From assembly GCF_008923365.1 (NCBI RefSeq), contig NZ_WBMR01000012.1:1-48878 (forward strand): a stretch of 48,878 nt of DNA, written 5' to 3'. Made by a program: the position numbers and the translations under genes. The DNA comes from Actinomadura montaniterrae (GTDB taxonomy: Bacteria; Actinomycetota; Actinomycetes; Streptosporangiales; Streptosporangiaceae). The notes under the pieces were generated by a model. The model saw only the letters and a program-made list of their open reading frames with translations. It was not told where the DNA came from and searched no databases. This document shows positions 1 to 9,836 of the stretch, piece after piece. Positions within the stretch are counted from its first letter, which is position 1. Every line of letters starts with the position of its first letter.

Positions 1-100
1 GACCCAGCGTAAACGGAGCGGCCGGGTTCGCCGGGACGGCCACGTCGGCGGCGCCGGGTCGGTACTTTGGAGCGGAGTCCGTTTTGGGAGGAGAGCCCCG

Positions 101-682
101 GTGTTGCTCGTTTTCGGGCTGACGGTCGTCTTCCGCACGGTCGGCGAGGGCACGTTCCACTGCCCGCAGTGCGGCGGCGACCGCGCCTACCGGCGGCGGG
201 CCGCGCGGCGCTGGTTCAGCCTGTTCTTCGTGCCGCTGGTGCCGCTGTGGCGGCTCGGGCACGCGGTGGAGTGCCGCGCGTGCCGCGGCCGGTTCCCGGT
301 GTCGGCGCTGCGGGCGCCGACCGCGCAGCAGATGGCGGCGGCGCTCGTGCTGCGCTCGGGCGCGCCGGAGGACGCGGCGGCCCGCGCCCGCGCGATCGAG
401 ACCGTCACCCGCTACGGGGAGCCGGACTACGACGACGACGCCATCGACGCCGATCTGGTGGTGGCGCCGGTGTTCCTGGGCCAGGAGGTCGAGCGGGCGG
501 GCGCCCACCTCGCCGTGGAGGCCAAGGAGTGGTTCCTGGCCGAGGCCGTCCGCATCGCGCTGGCGGACGGCCCGCTCGACGAGGGGGAGCGGCAGGCGCT
601 GCACGCCGTCGCGGAGCTGCTCGGCATGTCCCGCGCGTACGCGCTGGGCGTGATCGTCACCACCGAGGGGGCGTCCCGCTGA
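101..682 (+). CDS. Zinc-ribbon protein with TerB-like C-terminal region
   Basis: This 193-residue protein has two CxxC pairs in its N-terminal third (CPQC near residue 21 and CRAC near 59), separated by a hydrophobic stretch rich in F, L, V and P. That is the layout of zinc-ribbon membrane-associated proteins. The C-terminal half (about residues 135-190) is helical and reads like a TerB/tellurite-resistance-type helical bundle, including an acidic 'ADGPLDEGE' stretch. The GTG start at 101 has a clear ribosome binding site (GGGAGGAG at 86-93). The stop is one base before the next gene, so the two are probably co-transcribed. Function is unknown. The domain assignments rest on cysteine spacing and pattern only. 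Confidence 0.7.
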   Translation: MLLVFGLTVVFRTVGEGTFHCPQCGGDRAYRRRAARRWFSLFFVPLVPLWRLGHAVECRACRGRFPVSALRAPTAQQMAAALVLRSGAPEDAAARARAIETVTRYGEPDYDDDAIDADLVVAPVFLGQEVERAGAHLAVEAKEWFLAEAVRIALADGPLDEGERQALHAVAELLGMSRAYALGVIVTTEGASR

Positions 683-683
683 C

Positions 684-1460
684 ATGGACCCCGCCCACGC
701 CCGTCCGGATCCCGGCACCGCCCTGGTGCGGCCGCCGGGGCCGCGGCTCGCCGAGGGGATCGTCACCCACATCGGGCGCCGCCCGGTCGACACGGCGCTC
801 GCCGCGCGGCAGCACGAGGCGTACGTCGCGGCGCTGCGGGCGTCCGGGCGGCGGGTGCGGGCGGTGCCGCCCGCCGACGACCATCCGGACGCGGTGTTCG
901 TCGAGGACACGGTGGTGGTGTGCGGGGACCTGGCGGTGCTCGGCAGGTCGGGGGAGACGCGCCGGCGGGGCGAGACGTCCGGTACCGAGCAGGCGGTCCG
1001 CGAGCTGGGGCTGCGGGTCGAGCGGATCAAGGCGCCGGGCACCCTGGACGGCGGGGACGTGCTGTGCGTCGGCGACACCGTGTACGTGGGGCGCGGCGCG
1101 CGCACCAACGAGGAGGGCATCTGCCAGCTCGCGCACCTGCTGGGCGGGCGGCGGGTGGTGCCGGTCGACACGCGGGGCTGCCTGCACCTGAAGTCGGCGA
1201 TGACGGCGCTGCCGGACGGCAGCCTGGTCGGGGTGCCGGAGCTGGTGGACACCGCGGTGCTGCCGTTCATCCGGGTCGTCCCGGAGCCGGCGGGCGCGCA
1301 CGTGGTGCTGCTCGGCCCGGACCACGTGCTGATGTCGGCGTCCGCGCCGCGCACCGCGGCGCGGTTCGCGGCGGACGGGCTGCGGGTGACCAGCGTCGAC
1401 ATCAGCGAGTTCGAGGCCCTGGAGGGCTGCGTGACCTGCCTGTCCGTGCTCGTCCCCTGA
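684..1460 (+). CDS. ddaH: Dimethylargininase (DDAH-type amidinohydrolase)
   Basis: This 258-residue member of the DDAH/guanidino-group-modifying superfamily probably hydrolyses N(G)-methylated arginines to citrulline and (di)methylamine in the cytoplasm. Seen in the sequence are the VEDTVVV substrate-binding stretch near residue 73, DGGDVL near 117, the catalytic histidine in LHLKS (His168), and the nucleophile in the C-terminal motif TCLSVL (Cys252). Order and spacing match the family, and the length is normal (about 255-285). ATG 684 lies one base after the stop of the zinc-ribbon gene, so the two form an operon. Arginine deiminase is less likely given the short length and C-terminal motif. 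Confidence 0.9.
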   Translation: MDPAHARPDPGTALVRPPGPRLAEGIVTHIGRRPVDTALAARQHEAYVAALRASGRRVRAVPPADDHPDAVFVEDTVVVCGDLAVLGRSGETRRRGETSGTEQAVRELGLRVERIKAPGTLDGGDVLCVGDTVYVGRGARTNEEGICQLAHLLGGRRVVPVDTRGCLHLKSAMTALPDGSLVGVPELVDTAVLPFIRVVPEPAGAHVVLLGPDHVLMSASAPRTAARFAADGLRVTSVDISEFEALEGCVTCLSVLVP

Positions 1461-1570
1461 CGCGGCGGACCGGGAATGCGCGGCGTGCCGGGCGCCGTTG
1501 GAAGAGACGGCAGAGGCCCCTGGTGTCTCAGTATCCGGACGTCGGTTTCCGTAACTGGGACGTCGTCTGT

Positions 1571-1576
1571 TACGTT
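1571..1576 (+). promoter_or_regulatory. -10 element for the leuA leader transcript
   Basis: TACGTT lies 7 nt before the GTG of the leader peptide, so transcription probably starts at or next to that GTG (leaderless leader peptide). No convincing -35 hexamer was found at 17-18 bp. Inference from spacing. Confidence 0.5.
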
Positions 1577-1583
1577 GGCAGGC

Positions 1584-3409
<1,826 letters not shown>

Positions 3410-3410
3410 C

Positions 3411-3430
3411 CCAGGGGGGCGACCCCCTGG
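3411..3430 (+). terminator. Terminator hairpin after leuA
   Basis: CCAGGGGG and CCCCCTGG form a perfect 8-bp stem with a GCGA loop, beginning two bases after the leuA stop codon. There is no T-tract, which is usual for actinobacterial terminators. Confidence 0.7.
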
Positions 3431-3441
3431 AACCCCCGTTG

Positions 3442-3499
3442 CGACGGACGACGCGTTTCCCGCTCCGCTGGCGCTCCGCGTGAAACGCGTCGTCCGTCG
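3442..3499. repeat. 18-bp perfect inverted repeat with GC-triplet loop
   Basis: The arms at 3442-3459 and 3482-3499 are perfectly complementary over 18 bp. The 22-nt loop is made of short CGCTCC/GCGCTCC units that can themselves form mini-hairpins (GCG-CTC-CGC at 3471-3479). It stands between leuA and the LacI gene and encodes nothing. Confidence 0.7.
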
Positions 3500-3500
3500 T

Positions 3501-3547
3501 CGGGCAGGCCCGCTGCGCTCGCTGCACTCGCTCCGCGTGCCTGCCCG
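3501..3547. repeat. Second palindrome, 9-bp arms with repetitive loop
   Basis: CGGGCAGGC (3501-3509) and GCCTGCCCG (3539-3547) flank a loop of repeated CGCTGC/CGCTCC/CACTCG units. It follows the 18-bp palindrome directly, so three hairpins stand in series after leuA. The architecture resembles the element at the right edge of the window (48797-48878). Confidence 0.6.
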
Positions 3548-3614
3548 TGGCCGTGGCTGAGGTCCGGCCTTCCGTGCCTGTGTTCAGCCGGGTCCACGGT
3601 GGGGTGGCCAGTGT

Positions 3615-3656
3615 TTGCAAGGAACGCAAGCGGTTTGCAAGGCGGCGTCGTATAGT
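3615..3656 (+). promoter_or_regulatory. Putative LacI-family operator and -10 of the lacI-type gene
   Basis: Two TTGCAA palindromes (3615-3620 and 3635-3640) lie exactly 20 bp apart, two helical turns. Between and across them, GCAAGC-G-GTTTGC (3626-3638) forms a 13-bp palindrome with one mismatch. TATAGT (3651-3656) lies 6 nt before the ATG at 3663, which has no ribosome binding site, suggesting a leaderless mRNA. Autoregulation is inferred. Confidence 0.45.
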
Positions 3657-3662
3657 TGCGGC

Positions 3663-4679
3663 ATGACACGTCGACTGGCCGAGGTCGCCAAGAAGGTCGG
3701 GGTCAGCGAGGCTACCGTCAGCCGGGTGCTGAACGACAAGCCGGGCGTCTCCGACGCGACCCGCGCCGCCGTGCTGACCGCGCTGGACGTGCTCGGCTAC
3801 GAGCGCCCGACCCAGCTGCGCGGCGAGCGGGCCCGGTTGGTCGGGCTGGTGCTGCCGGAGCTCGGCAACCCGATCTTCCCCGCGCTGGCCGAGGTGGTCG
3901 GCGGCGCGCTGGCGCAGCGCGGGTTCACGCCGGTGCTGTGCACGCTGACGCCGGGCGGCCTGTCGGAGGCCGACTACGTGGAGATGCTGCTGCAGCAGCA
4001 GGCCTCCGGGGTGATCTTCGCGGGCGGGCTGTACGCCGAGGCGGACGCCCCGCACGACCACTACCACCGGCTGCGGGACGTGCGGCTGCCCGTCGCGCTG
4101 GTCAACGCGGCCAGCGAGAAGCTCAGCTTCCCGCAGGCGTCGACCGACGACGCCGTCGCCGCGGAGCAGGCGTTCGCGCACCTGCTGTCGCTGGGCCACG
4201 AGCGGATAGGCATGGTGCTCGGCCCCGAGGACCACGTGCCGTCCAACCGCAAGCTCGCCGCCGCCCGCGCCGCGGCCGAGCGCGCCGGCGTCGACCTGCC
4301 CGCCGCGTGGGTGCGGCGCAGCATGTTCTCGCTGGAGGGCGGCCAGGCCGTCACGGGACGGCTGATCCGCGACGGCGTCACCGGCGTCATCTGCGCCAGC
4401 GATCCCCTCGCCCTCGGCGTCATCCGCGCGGTGCGGCGGCTCGGGATGTCGGTGCCGGAGGACGTTTCGGTCGTGGGCTATGACGACTCGGCGTTCATGA
4501 ATTGCGTGAACCCGCCGCTCACCACCGTCCGGCAGCCCATCGAGTCGATCGGGCGCGCCGCCGTGACGCTGCTGGTGAGCCAGGTGGAGGGCGGCCCGGT
4601 CGCGGCCGAGGAACTGCTGTACGAGCCGGAGCTGGTCGTGCGCGCGTCCACGGCGCGGGTCAGGACCGCGCGCGCCTGA
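3663..4679 (+). CDS. LacI/GalR-family transcriptional regulator
   Basis: This 338-residue repressor has an N-terminal LacI helix-turn-helix (residues about 4-24, with the hallmark SEATVSRVLN recognition helix). It is followed by the hinge and a periplasmic-binding-protein-like sugar-sensing core, including VVGYDDSAF near residue 272 and the conserved ends of the family. It precedes, on the same strand, a sugar ABC transporter, an alpha-glucosidase and a GH87-like glucanase. It very probably represses that operon and is relieved by an imported alpha-glucooligosaccharide. The effector cannot be read from the sequence. ATG 3663 was chosen because the HTH starts immediately after it. An upstream in-frame ATG at 3615 would place the promoter and operators inside the coding region. 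Confidence 0.92.
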   Translation: MTRRLAEVAKKVGVSEATVSRVLNDKPGVSDATRAAVLTALDVLGYERPTQLRGERARLVGLVLPELGNPIFPALAEVVGGALAQRGFTPVLCTLTPGGLSEADYVEMLLQQQASGVIFAGGLYAEADAPHDHYHRLRDVRLPVALVNAASEKLSFPQASTDDAVAAEQAFAHLLSLGHERIGMVLGPEDHVPSNRKLAAARAAAERAGVDLPAAWVRRSMFSLEGGQAVTGRLIRDGVTGVICASDPLALGVIRAVRRLGMSVPEDVSVVGYDDSAFMNCVNPPLTTVRQPIESIGRAAVTLLVSQVEGGPVAAEELLYEPELVVRASTARVRTARA

Positions 4680-4700
4680 TCGCACCCGATCCGGACCGTC

Positions 4701-4731
4701 CGAAAGCCGCCCTCACGCAGGGCGGCTTTCG
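4701..4731 (+). terminator. Terminator after the LacI-type gene
   Basis: Perfect 13-bp inverted repeat (4701-4713 and 4719-4731) with a 5-nt loop, ending in TTTCG. It separates the regulator from the transporter operon, so the operon should have its own promoter. Confidence 0.85.
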
Positions 4732-4799
4732 TCGTTCTGTGCTGCTTTGCACCGTGAACGTTCCAGAATGTTGAGTTCTTGCGAATATTCATTCATCTA

Positions 4800-4828
4800 T
4801 TGCACTGTGATGTTGGTCTCTGTATGTT
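4800..4828 (+). promoter_or_regulatory. Promoter of the glucan-utilisation operon
   Basis: TTGCAC (4800-4805) and TATGTT (4823-4828) are separated by 17 bp in an AT-rich patch. The expected transcript start is near 4835, giving a UTR of about 35 nt with AGGAGG at 4857-4862. Palindromic GAACGTTC (4756-4763) and GAATATTC (4783-4790) lie just upstream and are candidate regulator sites. Confidence 0.6.
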
Positions 4829-4869
4829 CCTCGCAATCGGCCGACCCAACGGCCCAGGAGGGAACCCCC

Positions 4870-6234
4870 ATGAGATCCCGGATTCTCGCCACCGCGCTCG
4901 CCGCGGCCCTCGGCGCCACCGTCGCCGGCTGCGGCGGGGACGGCTCCGGTGGCAAGGACACCGCGCCCCTGGACGCTGGCACCAAGGTGTCGATCACGGT
5001 CGGCTGCATGCCGGCCAAGAGCCAGGCCGCGCAGCGCAAGGAGTGGCTCGAGGACGTCGCGGCGTTCCAGAAGCTGCACCCCAACATCACGATCGACGGC
5101 AAGGACGCCTTCCCCTGCATCGACCCGAACACCTTCCAGGCGAAGCTGGCGGGCGGGCAGATGGAGGACGTCTACTACGTCTACTTCACCGACGTGCGCG
5201 GCATCATCGCCAACGGCCAGGCCGCCGACATCACCCCCTACATCGGGCAGTCGAAGCAGTACCCGAACCTCGACCCGGCCGTCGAGAAGGTCTTCAAGGA
5301 CGGCGGCAAGGTCTACGGCCTGCCCCGGCAGAACTACTCGATGGGCCTGTTCTACAACCGGACCCTGTTCAAGAAGGCCGGCCTCGACCCCGACCGGCCG
5401 CCGGCGACGTGGGCGGAGGTCCGCGAGGACGCCAAGAAGATCAGTGGCCTCGGCGGCGGGACCGTCGGGTACGCCGAGTTCAGCGCCAAGAACCAGGGCG
5501 GGTGGCACTTCGCCACGTCCATCTACAGCCAGGGCGGCGACATGGTCGACGCCAGTGGAAAGAAGGCGGCGTTCAACAGCCCGCAGGGCAAGGCCGTCCT
5601 GCAGAACCTCAAGGACATGCGCTGGACCGACGACTCGATGGGCAGCAAGCAGCTGCTCGTCGACGCCGACGTGCAGCGGATGATGGCGGCCGGCAAGCTC
5701 GGCATGTACCTGGGCGCCCCCGACAACGCGACCGCGCTGGTCGACCAGTTCAAGGGCAAGTACGAGGACTACGGGATGGCGCCGATCCCCGGCTCGGCCG
5801 GGACGCTGATGGGCGGCGACGGCTACCTGTTCAGCCCGAAGGCGTCCCCGGAGAAGATCAAGGCCGGGCTGATGTGGCTCGACTACTACGCGCTCACCCC
5901 CGGCCAGGGGCAGCTGAACTACGCGCGGGCCGCCAGGGACGGCCGTCCCGTCGGCATCCCGCAGCCGAAGCTGTTCGGGCAGAACGCGGTGGGGGAGAAG
6001 GACCGGCAGTTGCGCGCGGACGCCGCGAACCTGCCGGTCGCGAACTTCAAGCCGTACGAGGACGCCTACAGCAAGGTGCCGGGGAAGCTGGAGCCGCCGC
6101 AGGCCCAGCAGCTGTACACGATCCTCGACTCGGTCGTCCAGGCCGTGCTGACCAGGCGCGACGCGAACATCGACCAGCTGCTCGCGGACGCGCAGAAGAA
6201 GGCCGACGCCGCCCTCGCGCGGTCGGGGAGCTGA
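4870..6234 (+). CDS. Sugar ABC transporter substrate-binding lipoprotein
   Basis: This 454-residue solute-binding protein belongs to the MalE-like (family 1) group. The signal sequence ends in a lipobox (V-A-G-C near residues 19-22), so the mature protein is membrane-anchored outside the cell. The body shows typical cluster features: a polar start after the lipid site, a GLPRQNYSMGLFYN segment that lines the sugar cleft, and a C-terminal helical region. It is the first gene of the operon with two permeases, a GH13 enzyme and a GH87-like enzyme, so the ligand is probably an alpha-linked glucooligosaccharide such as nigerooligosaccharides. Start ATG 4870 has AGGAGG 7 nt upstream. An earlier in-frame ATG (4747) would cover the promoter and break the signal peptide. 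Confidence 0.92.
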   Translation: MRSRILATALAAALGATVAGCGGDGSGGKDTAPLDAGTKVSITVGCMPAKSQAAQRKEWLEDVAAFQKLHPNITIDGKDAFPCIDPNTFQAKLAGGQMEDVYYVYFTDVRGIIANGQAADITPYIGQSKQYPNLDPAVEKVFKDGGKVYGLPRQNYSMGLFYNRTLFKKAGLDPDRPPATWAEVREDAKKISGLGGGTVGYAEFSAKNQGGWHFATSIYSQGGDMVDASGKKAAFNSPQGKAVLQNLKDMRWTDDSMGSKQLLVDADVQRMMAAGKLGMYLGAPDNATALVDQFKGKYEDYGMAPIPGSAGTLMGGDGYLFSPKASPEKIKAGLMWLDYYALTPGQGQLNYARAARDGRPVGIPQPKLFGQNAVGEKDRQLRADAANLPVANFKPYEDAYSKVPGKLEPPQAQQLYTILDSVVQAVLTRRDANIDQLLADAQKKADAALARSGS

Positions 6235-6313
6235 CGTCCGCCGCCTCCGGGGCGCCGGCCCCGGCGCACCGCGCCGGCGCCCCGGAACCCGCCGTCCCAC
6301 ACTGGAGTGACAG

Positions 6314-7246
6314 ATGACCACAGCGCGGACGCTCGTCCGCCCCGCCGCGGCCCGTTCGCGGCGGCGCCCGTCGCGCACCCGGCGCACCGTGAAGCGCAAC
6401 CTGACCGCGTACGGGTTCCTGTGCGGGGCGCTGATCTGCTTCGCGTTCTTCTCCTGGTACCCGATCGTCCGCGAGGTGCTGCTCAGCTTCCAGAAGACCA
6501 ACTTCGTCGGCGAGGCCCGCTGGGTCGGGTTCGACAACTTCCGCACCGTGCTCGCCGACCCGGGATTCACGGACGCGTGGGTCAACACGGCGGAGTTCAC
6601 GCTGCTCGCGCTCGTCGTCGGGTACGTCATCCCGTTCGCCATCGCGATCGTGCTCAACGAGCTGAAGCACGCCCGCGCCTACCTGCGGTTCGTCGTGTAC
6701 CTGCCGGTGATGCTGCCCCCGGCGGTCGCGGTGTTGCTGTTCAAGTGGTTCTACGATCCCGGCCCCGGCCTGTTCAACCAGCTCCTGCACGCCGCACATC
6801 TGCCGGGGCTGAGCTGGCTCGACTCGACGAGCACCGCGCTGATCTCGCTGGTGATCGTGTCGACGTGGATGAACCTCGGCAGCGGGACGCTCATCTACCT
6901 GGCCGCGCTGCAGAGCATTCCCGGCGAGCTGTACGAGGCGGCGGAACTGGACGGGGCCGGGCTGTTCCGCCGGATCCGGCACATCACGATCCCGCAGACC
7001 CGGCTGATCCTGCTGGTGATGCTGCTCCTGCAGATCATCGCGACGATGCAGGTGTTCATCGAGCCGTACCTGCTGACCGGCGGCGGCCCCGAGGGCTCCA
7101 CCGTCACCGTCGCGTACCTGATGTACCAGTACGCGTTCAACTTCACCAACTTCGGCGGCGGCGGGGCGCTCGGTCTGATGCTGATGCTCGTCCTGATGGT
7201 GTTCTCCGCCATCTACCTGCGCGTTTCGCGCGAGGAGGCGAGGTAG
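6314..7246 (+). CDS. Sugar ABC transporter permease (MalF-like)
   Basis: This 310-residue inner-membrane permease has a basic N-terminal tail, six predicted membrane segments and the cytoplasmic EAA loop (EAAELDGAGLFRRI, about residues 211-224) that contacts the ATPase. It pairs with the next gene, which starts three bases after its stop. It carries the sugar delivered by the lipoprotein at 4870-6234. No ATPase gene is present nearby. In actinomycetes such CUT1 importers commonly share the MsiK ATPase encoded elsewhere, which is the likely partner. Confidence 0.92.
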   Translation: MTTARTLVRPAAARSRRRPSRTRRTVKRNLTAYGFLCGALICFAFFSWYPIVREVLLSFQKTNFVGEARWVGFDNFRTVLADPGFTDAWVNTAEFTLLALVVGYVIPFAIAIVLNELKHARAYLRFVVYLPVMLPPAVAVLLFKWFYDPGPGLFNQLLHAAHLPGLSWLDSTSTALISLVIVSTWMNLGSGTLIYLAALQSIPGELYEAAELDGAGLFRRIRHITIPQTRLILLVMLLLQIIATMQVFIEPYLLTGGGPEGSTVTVAYLMYQYAFNFTNFGGGGALGLMLMLVLMVFSAIYLRVSREEAR

Positions 7247-7249
7247 CCG

Positions 7250-8128
7250 ATGAACGAGACGCGCACCCTCGTCTCGCCGCACACGCTCGGCACCCGGCGC
7301 GGCAAGGCGATCTACTGGACGACCCTCGTCACGATCGTCGTCGTCTTCACGTTCGTGTTCGTGTTCCCGCTGTACTGGATGGTCACCGGCGCGATGAAGT
7401 CGCCGGACGAGCTCGCCGACGTCCCGCCGGGCGTGTTCCCGCACCACTTCGACCTGTCCGGGTACCGGGAGGCGTGGCGGCAGCTCGACCTCGGCCTGTA
7501 CCTGCGCAACACGCTCGTCTACGCGTTCGGCGCGTGGCTGTTCACGATGGGCGTCGACGTCACCGCCGCGTACGCGCTGTCGAAGCTGCGGCCGATGTTC
7601 GGCCGGGCCGTCCTCGGGCTGATGCTGGCGACGCTGATGATCCCGCCGATGGTGATCCTGCTGCCCGCCTACCTGACCGTGAAGGACCTGCCGCTCCTCC
7701 ACGTCAACCTGCTGAACACCCCGTGGGCGATCTGGCTGCCGGCCGCCGCGAACGCCTTCAACATCTTCCTGCTCAAGCGGTTCTTCGACTCGATCCCGAC
7801 GGAGCTGCTCCAGGCCGCCGAGGTGGACGGCGCCTCGCCCGCGCGGATCCTCTGGTCGGTGGTGCTGCCGGTGTCGCGGCCGATCCTCGGCGTCGTGTCG
7901 ATCTTCACGATCGTCAACGTGTGGCGCGACTTCGTCTGGCCGCTGCTGGTGCTGCCCGACTCGCAGCGCAAGACGATCAGCGTCGCGATCTCCTCGCTGG
8001 CGGTGCAGGTGCCGCAGAACGTGCTGATCGGGTCGCTGGTCATCGCCAGCGTGCCCACCATCGTCGTCTTCTTCGTCTTCCAGCGGCACATCATGGCCGG
8101 CCTCACGGCGGGCGGCCTGAAGGGCTGA
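7250..8128 (+). CDS. Sugar ABC transporter permease (MalG-like)
   Basis: This 292-residue permease is the second membrane subunit of the importer. About six hydrophobic segments are visible, and the EAA loop reads EAAEVDGASPARILWSVVLP near residue 187. The C-terminus is the short basic GGLKG ending typical of MalG-type subunits. It starts 3 bp after the MalF-like gene, so the two are translated together. Confidence 0.92.
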   Translation: MNETRTLVSPHTLGTRRGKAIYWTTLVTIVVVFTFVFVFPLYWMVTGAMKSPDELADVPPGVFPHHFDLSGYREAWRQLDLGLYLRNTLVYAFGAWLFTMGVDVTAAYALSKLRPMFGRAVLGLMLATLMIPPMVILLPAYLTVKDLPLLHVNLLNTPWAIWLPAAANAFNIFLLKRFFDSIPTELLQAAEVDGASPARILWSVVLPVSRPILGVVSIFTIVNVWRDFVWPLLVLPDSQRKTISVAISSLAVQVPQNVLIGSLVIASVPTIVVFFVFQRHIMAGLTAGGLKG

Positions 8129-8190
8129 CCCGCCCGGCCGTCCCCGCCTTCTTTTCACGATCCGCTTCTTAACGAGCAAGGAGTACTCGC

Positions 8191-9738
8191 ATGCCCGAAG
8201 CATGGTGGCGTGGCGCGGCGATCTACCAGGTGTACCCGCGCAGCTTCGCCGACGGGAACGGCGACGGCGTCGGCGACCTCGCCGGCCTGCGCGACCGGCT
8301 GCCCTACCTCGCCGGGCTCGGCGTCGACGCGCTGTGGCTGAACCCGTGGTACCCGTCCCCGATGGCGGACGGCGGCTACGACGTCGCCGACTACCGCGAC
8401 GTCGAGGCGGTGTTCGGCACGCTCGCCGAGGCGGAGGCGTTCATCGGCGAGGCGCACGCCGCGGGCCTGCGGATCATCCTGGACGTGGTGCCCAACCACG
8501 CCTCGGACCGGTCGGACTGGTTCCGGGAGGCGCTCGCCGCCGGGCCCGGCTCGCCGGAGCGGGAGCGTTTCTGGTTCCGTCCCGGACGCGGCGACGGGCC
8601 GCCCAACGACTGGCAGTCGATCTTCGGCGGGCCCGCGTGGACCCGCGTCCCGGACGGCGAGTGGTACCTGCACCTGTTCGCCCCCGAGCAGCCCGACTTC
8701 AACTGGAACAGCCCTGACGTCGTCCGCGAGTTCCACGACGTGCTGCGGTTCTGGTACGACCGCGGCGTCGACGGCATCCGGATCGACTCGGCGGCGCTGC
8801 TGGTCAAGGACCCCGACGCCGAACCGGACGGCAGCGACCCCTACACCGACCGGGACGGCGTCCACGACATCTACCGGGGCTGGCGGAAGGTCACCGACGA
8901 GTACCCGGGCCGGATGCTCGTCGGCGAGGTGTGGCTGCCCGACCAGGAGCGCTTCGCCCGCTACCTGCGGCCCGACGAGATGCACACCGCGTTCAACTTC
9001 GACTTCCTGAACTGCGCGTTCGAGCCGCACGCGCTCCGCAAGGTGATCGACACGACGCTCGCGACGCACGCCCCGCTCGGCGCGCCCCCGACCTGGGTGC
9101 TGGCGAACCACGACGTCGTCCGGCCGGTCACCCGCTACGGCCGCGCCGACACCTCGTTCGACCTGCAGGACCGCCGGCACGGCGCGCCCACCGACCGGGC
9201 GCTCGGGGTCCGCCGGGCGCGGGCGGCGGCGCTGCTGGCGATGGCGCTGCCCGGCGCCGTCTACATCTACCAGGGCGAGGAGCTCGGCCTCCCCGAGGTC
9301 GAGGACCTTCCGGACGAGCTGCGCCAGGACCCGATCTGGCACCGGTCCGGGCACACCGACCCGGGCCGCGACGGCTGCCGCGTCCCGCTGCCGTGGGCGG
9401 GCGACCGGCCGCCGTTCGGGTTCGGCGGCGACCCGTGGCTGCCGCAGCCCGCCGACTGGAAGGACCTGACCGTCGAGGCGCAGGAGCCCGACCCGGGCTC
9501 GATGCTCAACCTGTACCGCGCCGCGCTCGCCGCCCGCCGCGAGCACCTCGGCGACGGCGCGATGACATGGCTGCCGTCGGAGGAGAACGTGCTCGCCTTC
9601 ACCCGCGACTCGGGCCTGACCTGCGTGGTCAACCTCGGCCCGGCTCCCGTCCCGCTCCCGTCCGGCGACGTCCTGCTGGCGAGCGGGCCCCTGCCGGACG
9701 GCCTGCTGCCGCCCGACACGGCCGTCTGGACGCGCTGA
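8191..9738 (+). CDS. GH13 alpha-glucosidase (cytoplasmic)
   Basis: This 515-residue glycoside hydrolase of family 13, oligo-1,6-glucosidase/alpha-glucosidase type, probably releases glucose from imported alpha-glucooligosaccharides. Conserved regions are present: the N-terminal YQVYPRSFAD start of the barrel, DVVPNH (region I), GIRIDSAA with nucleophile Asp199 (region II), GEVW with acid/base Glu246 (region III) and NHD with transition-state stabiliser Asp308 (region IV). A DxNxDGxGD calcium loop sits near residues 22-30. There is no signal peptide. AGGAG precedes ATG 8191. Linkage specificity cannot be read directly. The operon context favours alpha-1,3 or mixed-linkage products. Confidence 0.95.
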   Translation: MPEAWWRGAAIYQVYPRSFADGNGDGVGDLAGLRDRLPYLAGLGVDALWLNPWYPSPMADGGYDVADYRDVEAVFGTLAEAEAFIGEAHAAGLRIILDVVPNHASDRSDWFREALAAGPGSPERERFWFRPGRGDGPPNDWQSIFGGPAWTRVPDGEWYLHLFAPEQPDFNWNSPDVVREFHDVLRFWYDRGVDGIRIDSAALLVKDPDAEPDGSDPYTDRDGVHDIYRGWRKVTDEYPGRMLVGEVWLPDQERFARYLRPDEMHTAFNFDFLNCAFEPHALRKVIDTTLATHAPLGAPPTWVLANHDVVRPVTRYGRADTSFDLQDRRHGAPTDRALGVRRARAAALLAMALPGAVYIYQGEELGLPEVEDLPDELRQDPIWHRSGHTDPGRDGCRVPLPWAGDRPPFGFGGDPWLPQPADWKDLTVEAQEPDPGSMLNLYRAALAARREHLGDGAMTWLPSEENVLAFTRDSGLTCVVNLGPAPVPLPSGDVLLASGPLPDGLLPPDTAVWTR

Positions 9739-9836
9739 CCGGTTTCCTCGCGCCGGCGGCCGGCCGCCGATCTTCTGCCGCTCCTCCCAGGCAGGTGTCC
9801 CACCCCCGCATCACCGAACAGGGAGCAGAACCAGCG

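Noticed and set aside
67..1191. Long plus-strand open frame overlapping the first two genes
   Set aside because: Arg/Gly/Pro-rich shadow of the zinc-ribbon and DDAH genes in another frame; the real genes have domain motifs and a ribosome binding site.
8931..9836. In-frame extension upstream of the GH87-like gene
   Set aside because: It runs through the GH13 gene in another frame. The signal peptide and ribosome binding site fix the start at 9837.
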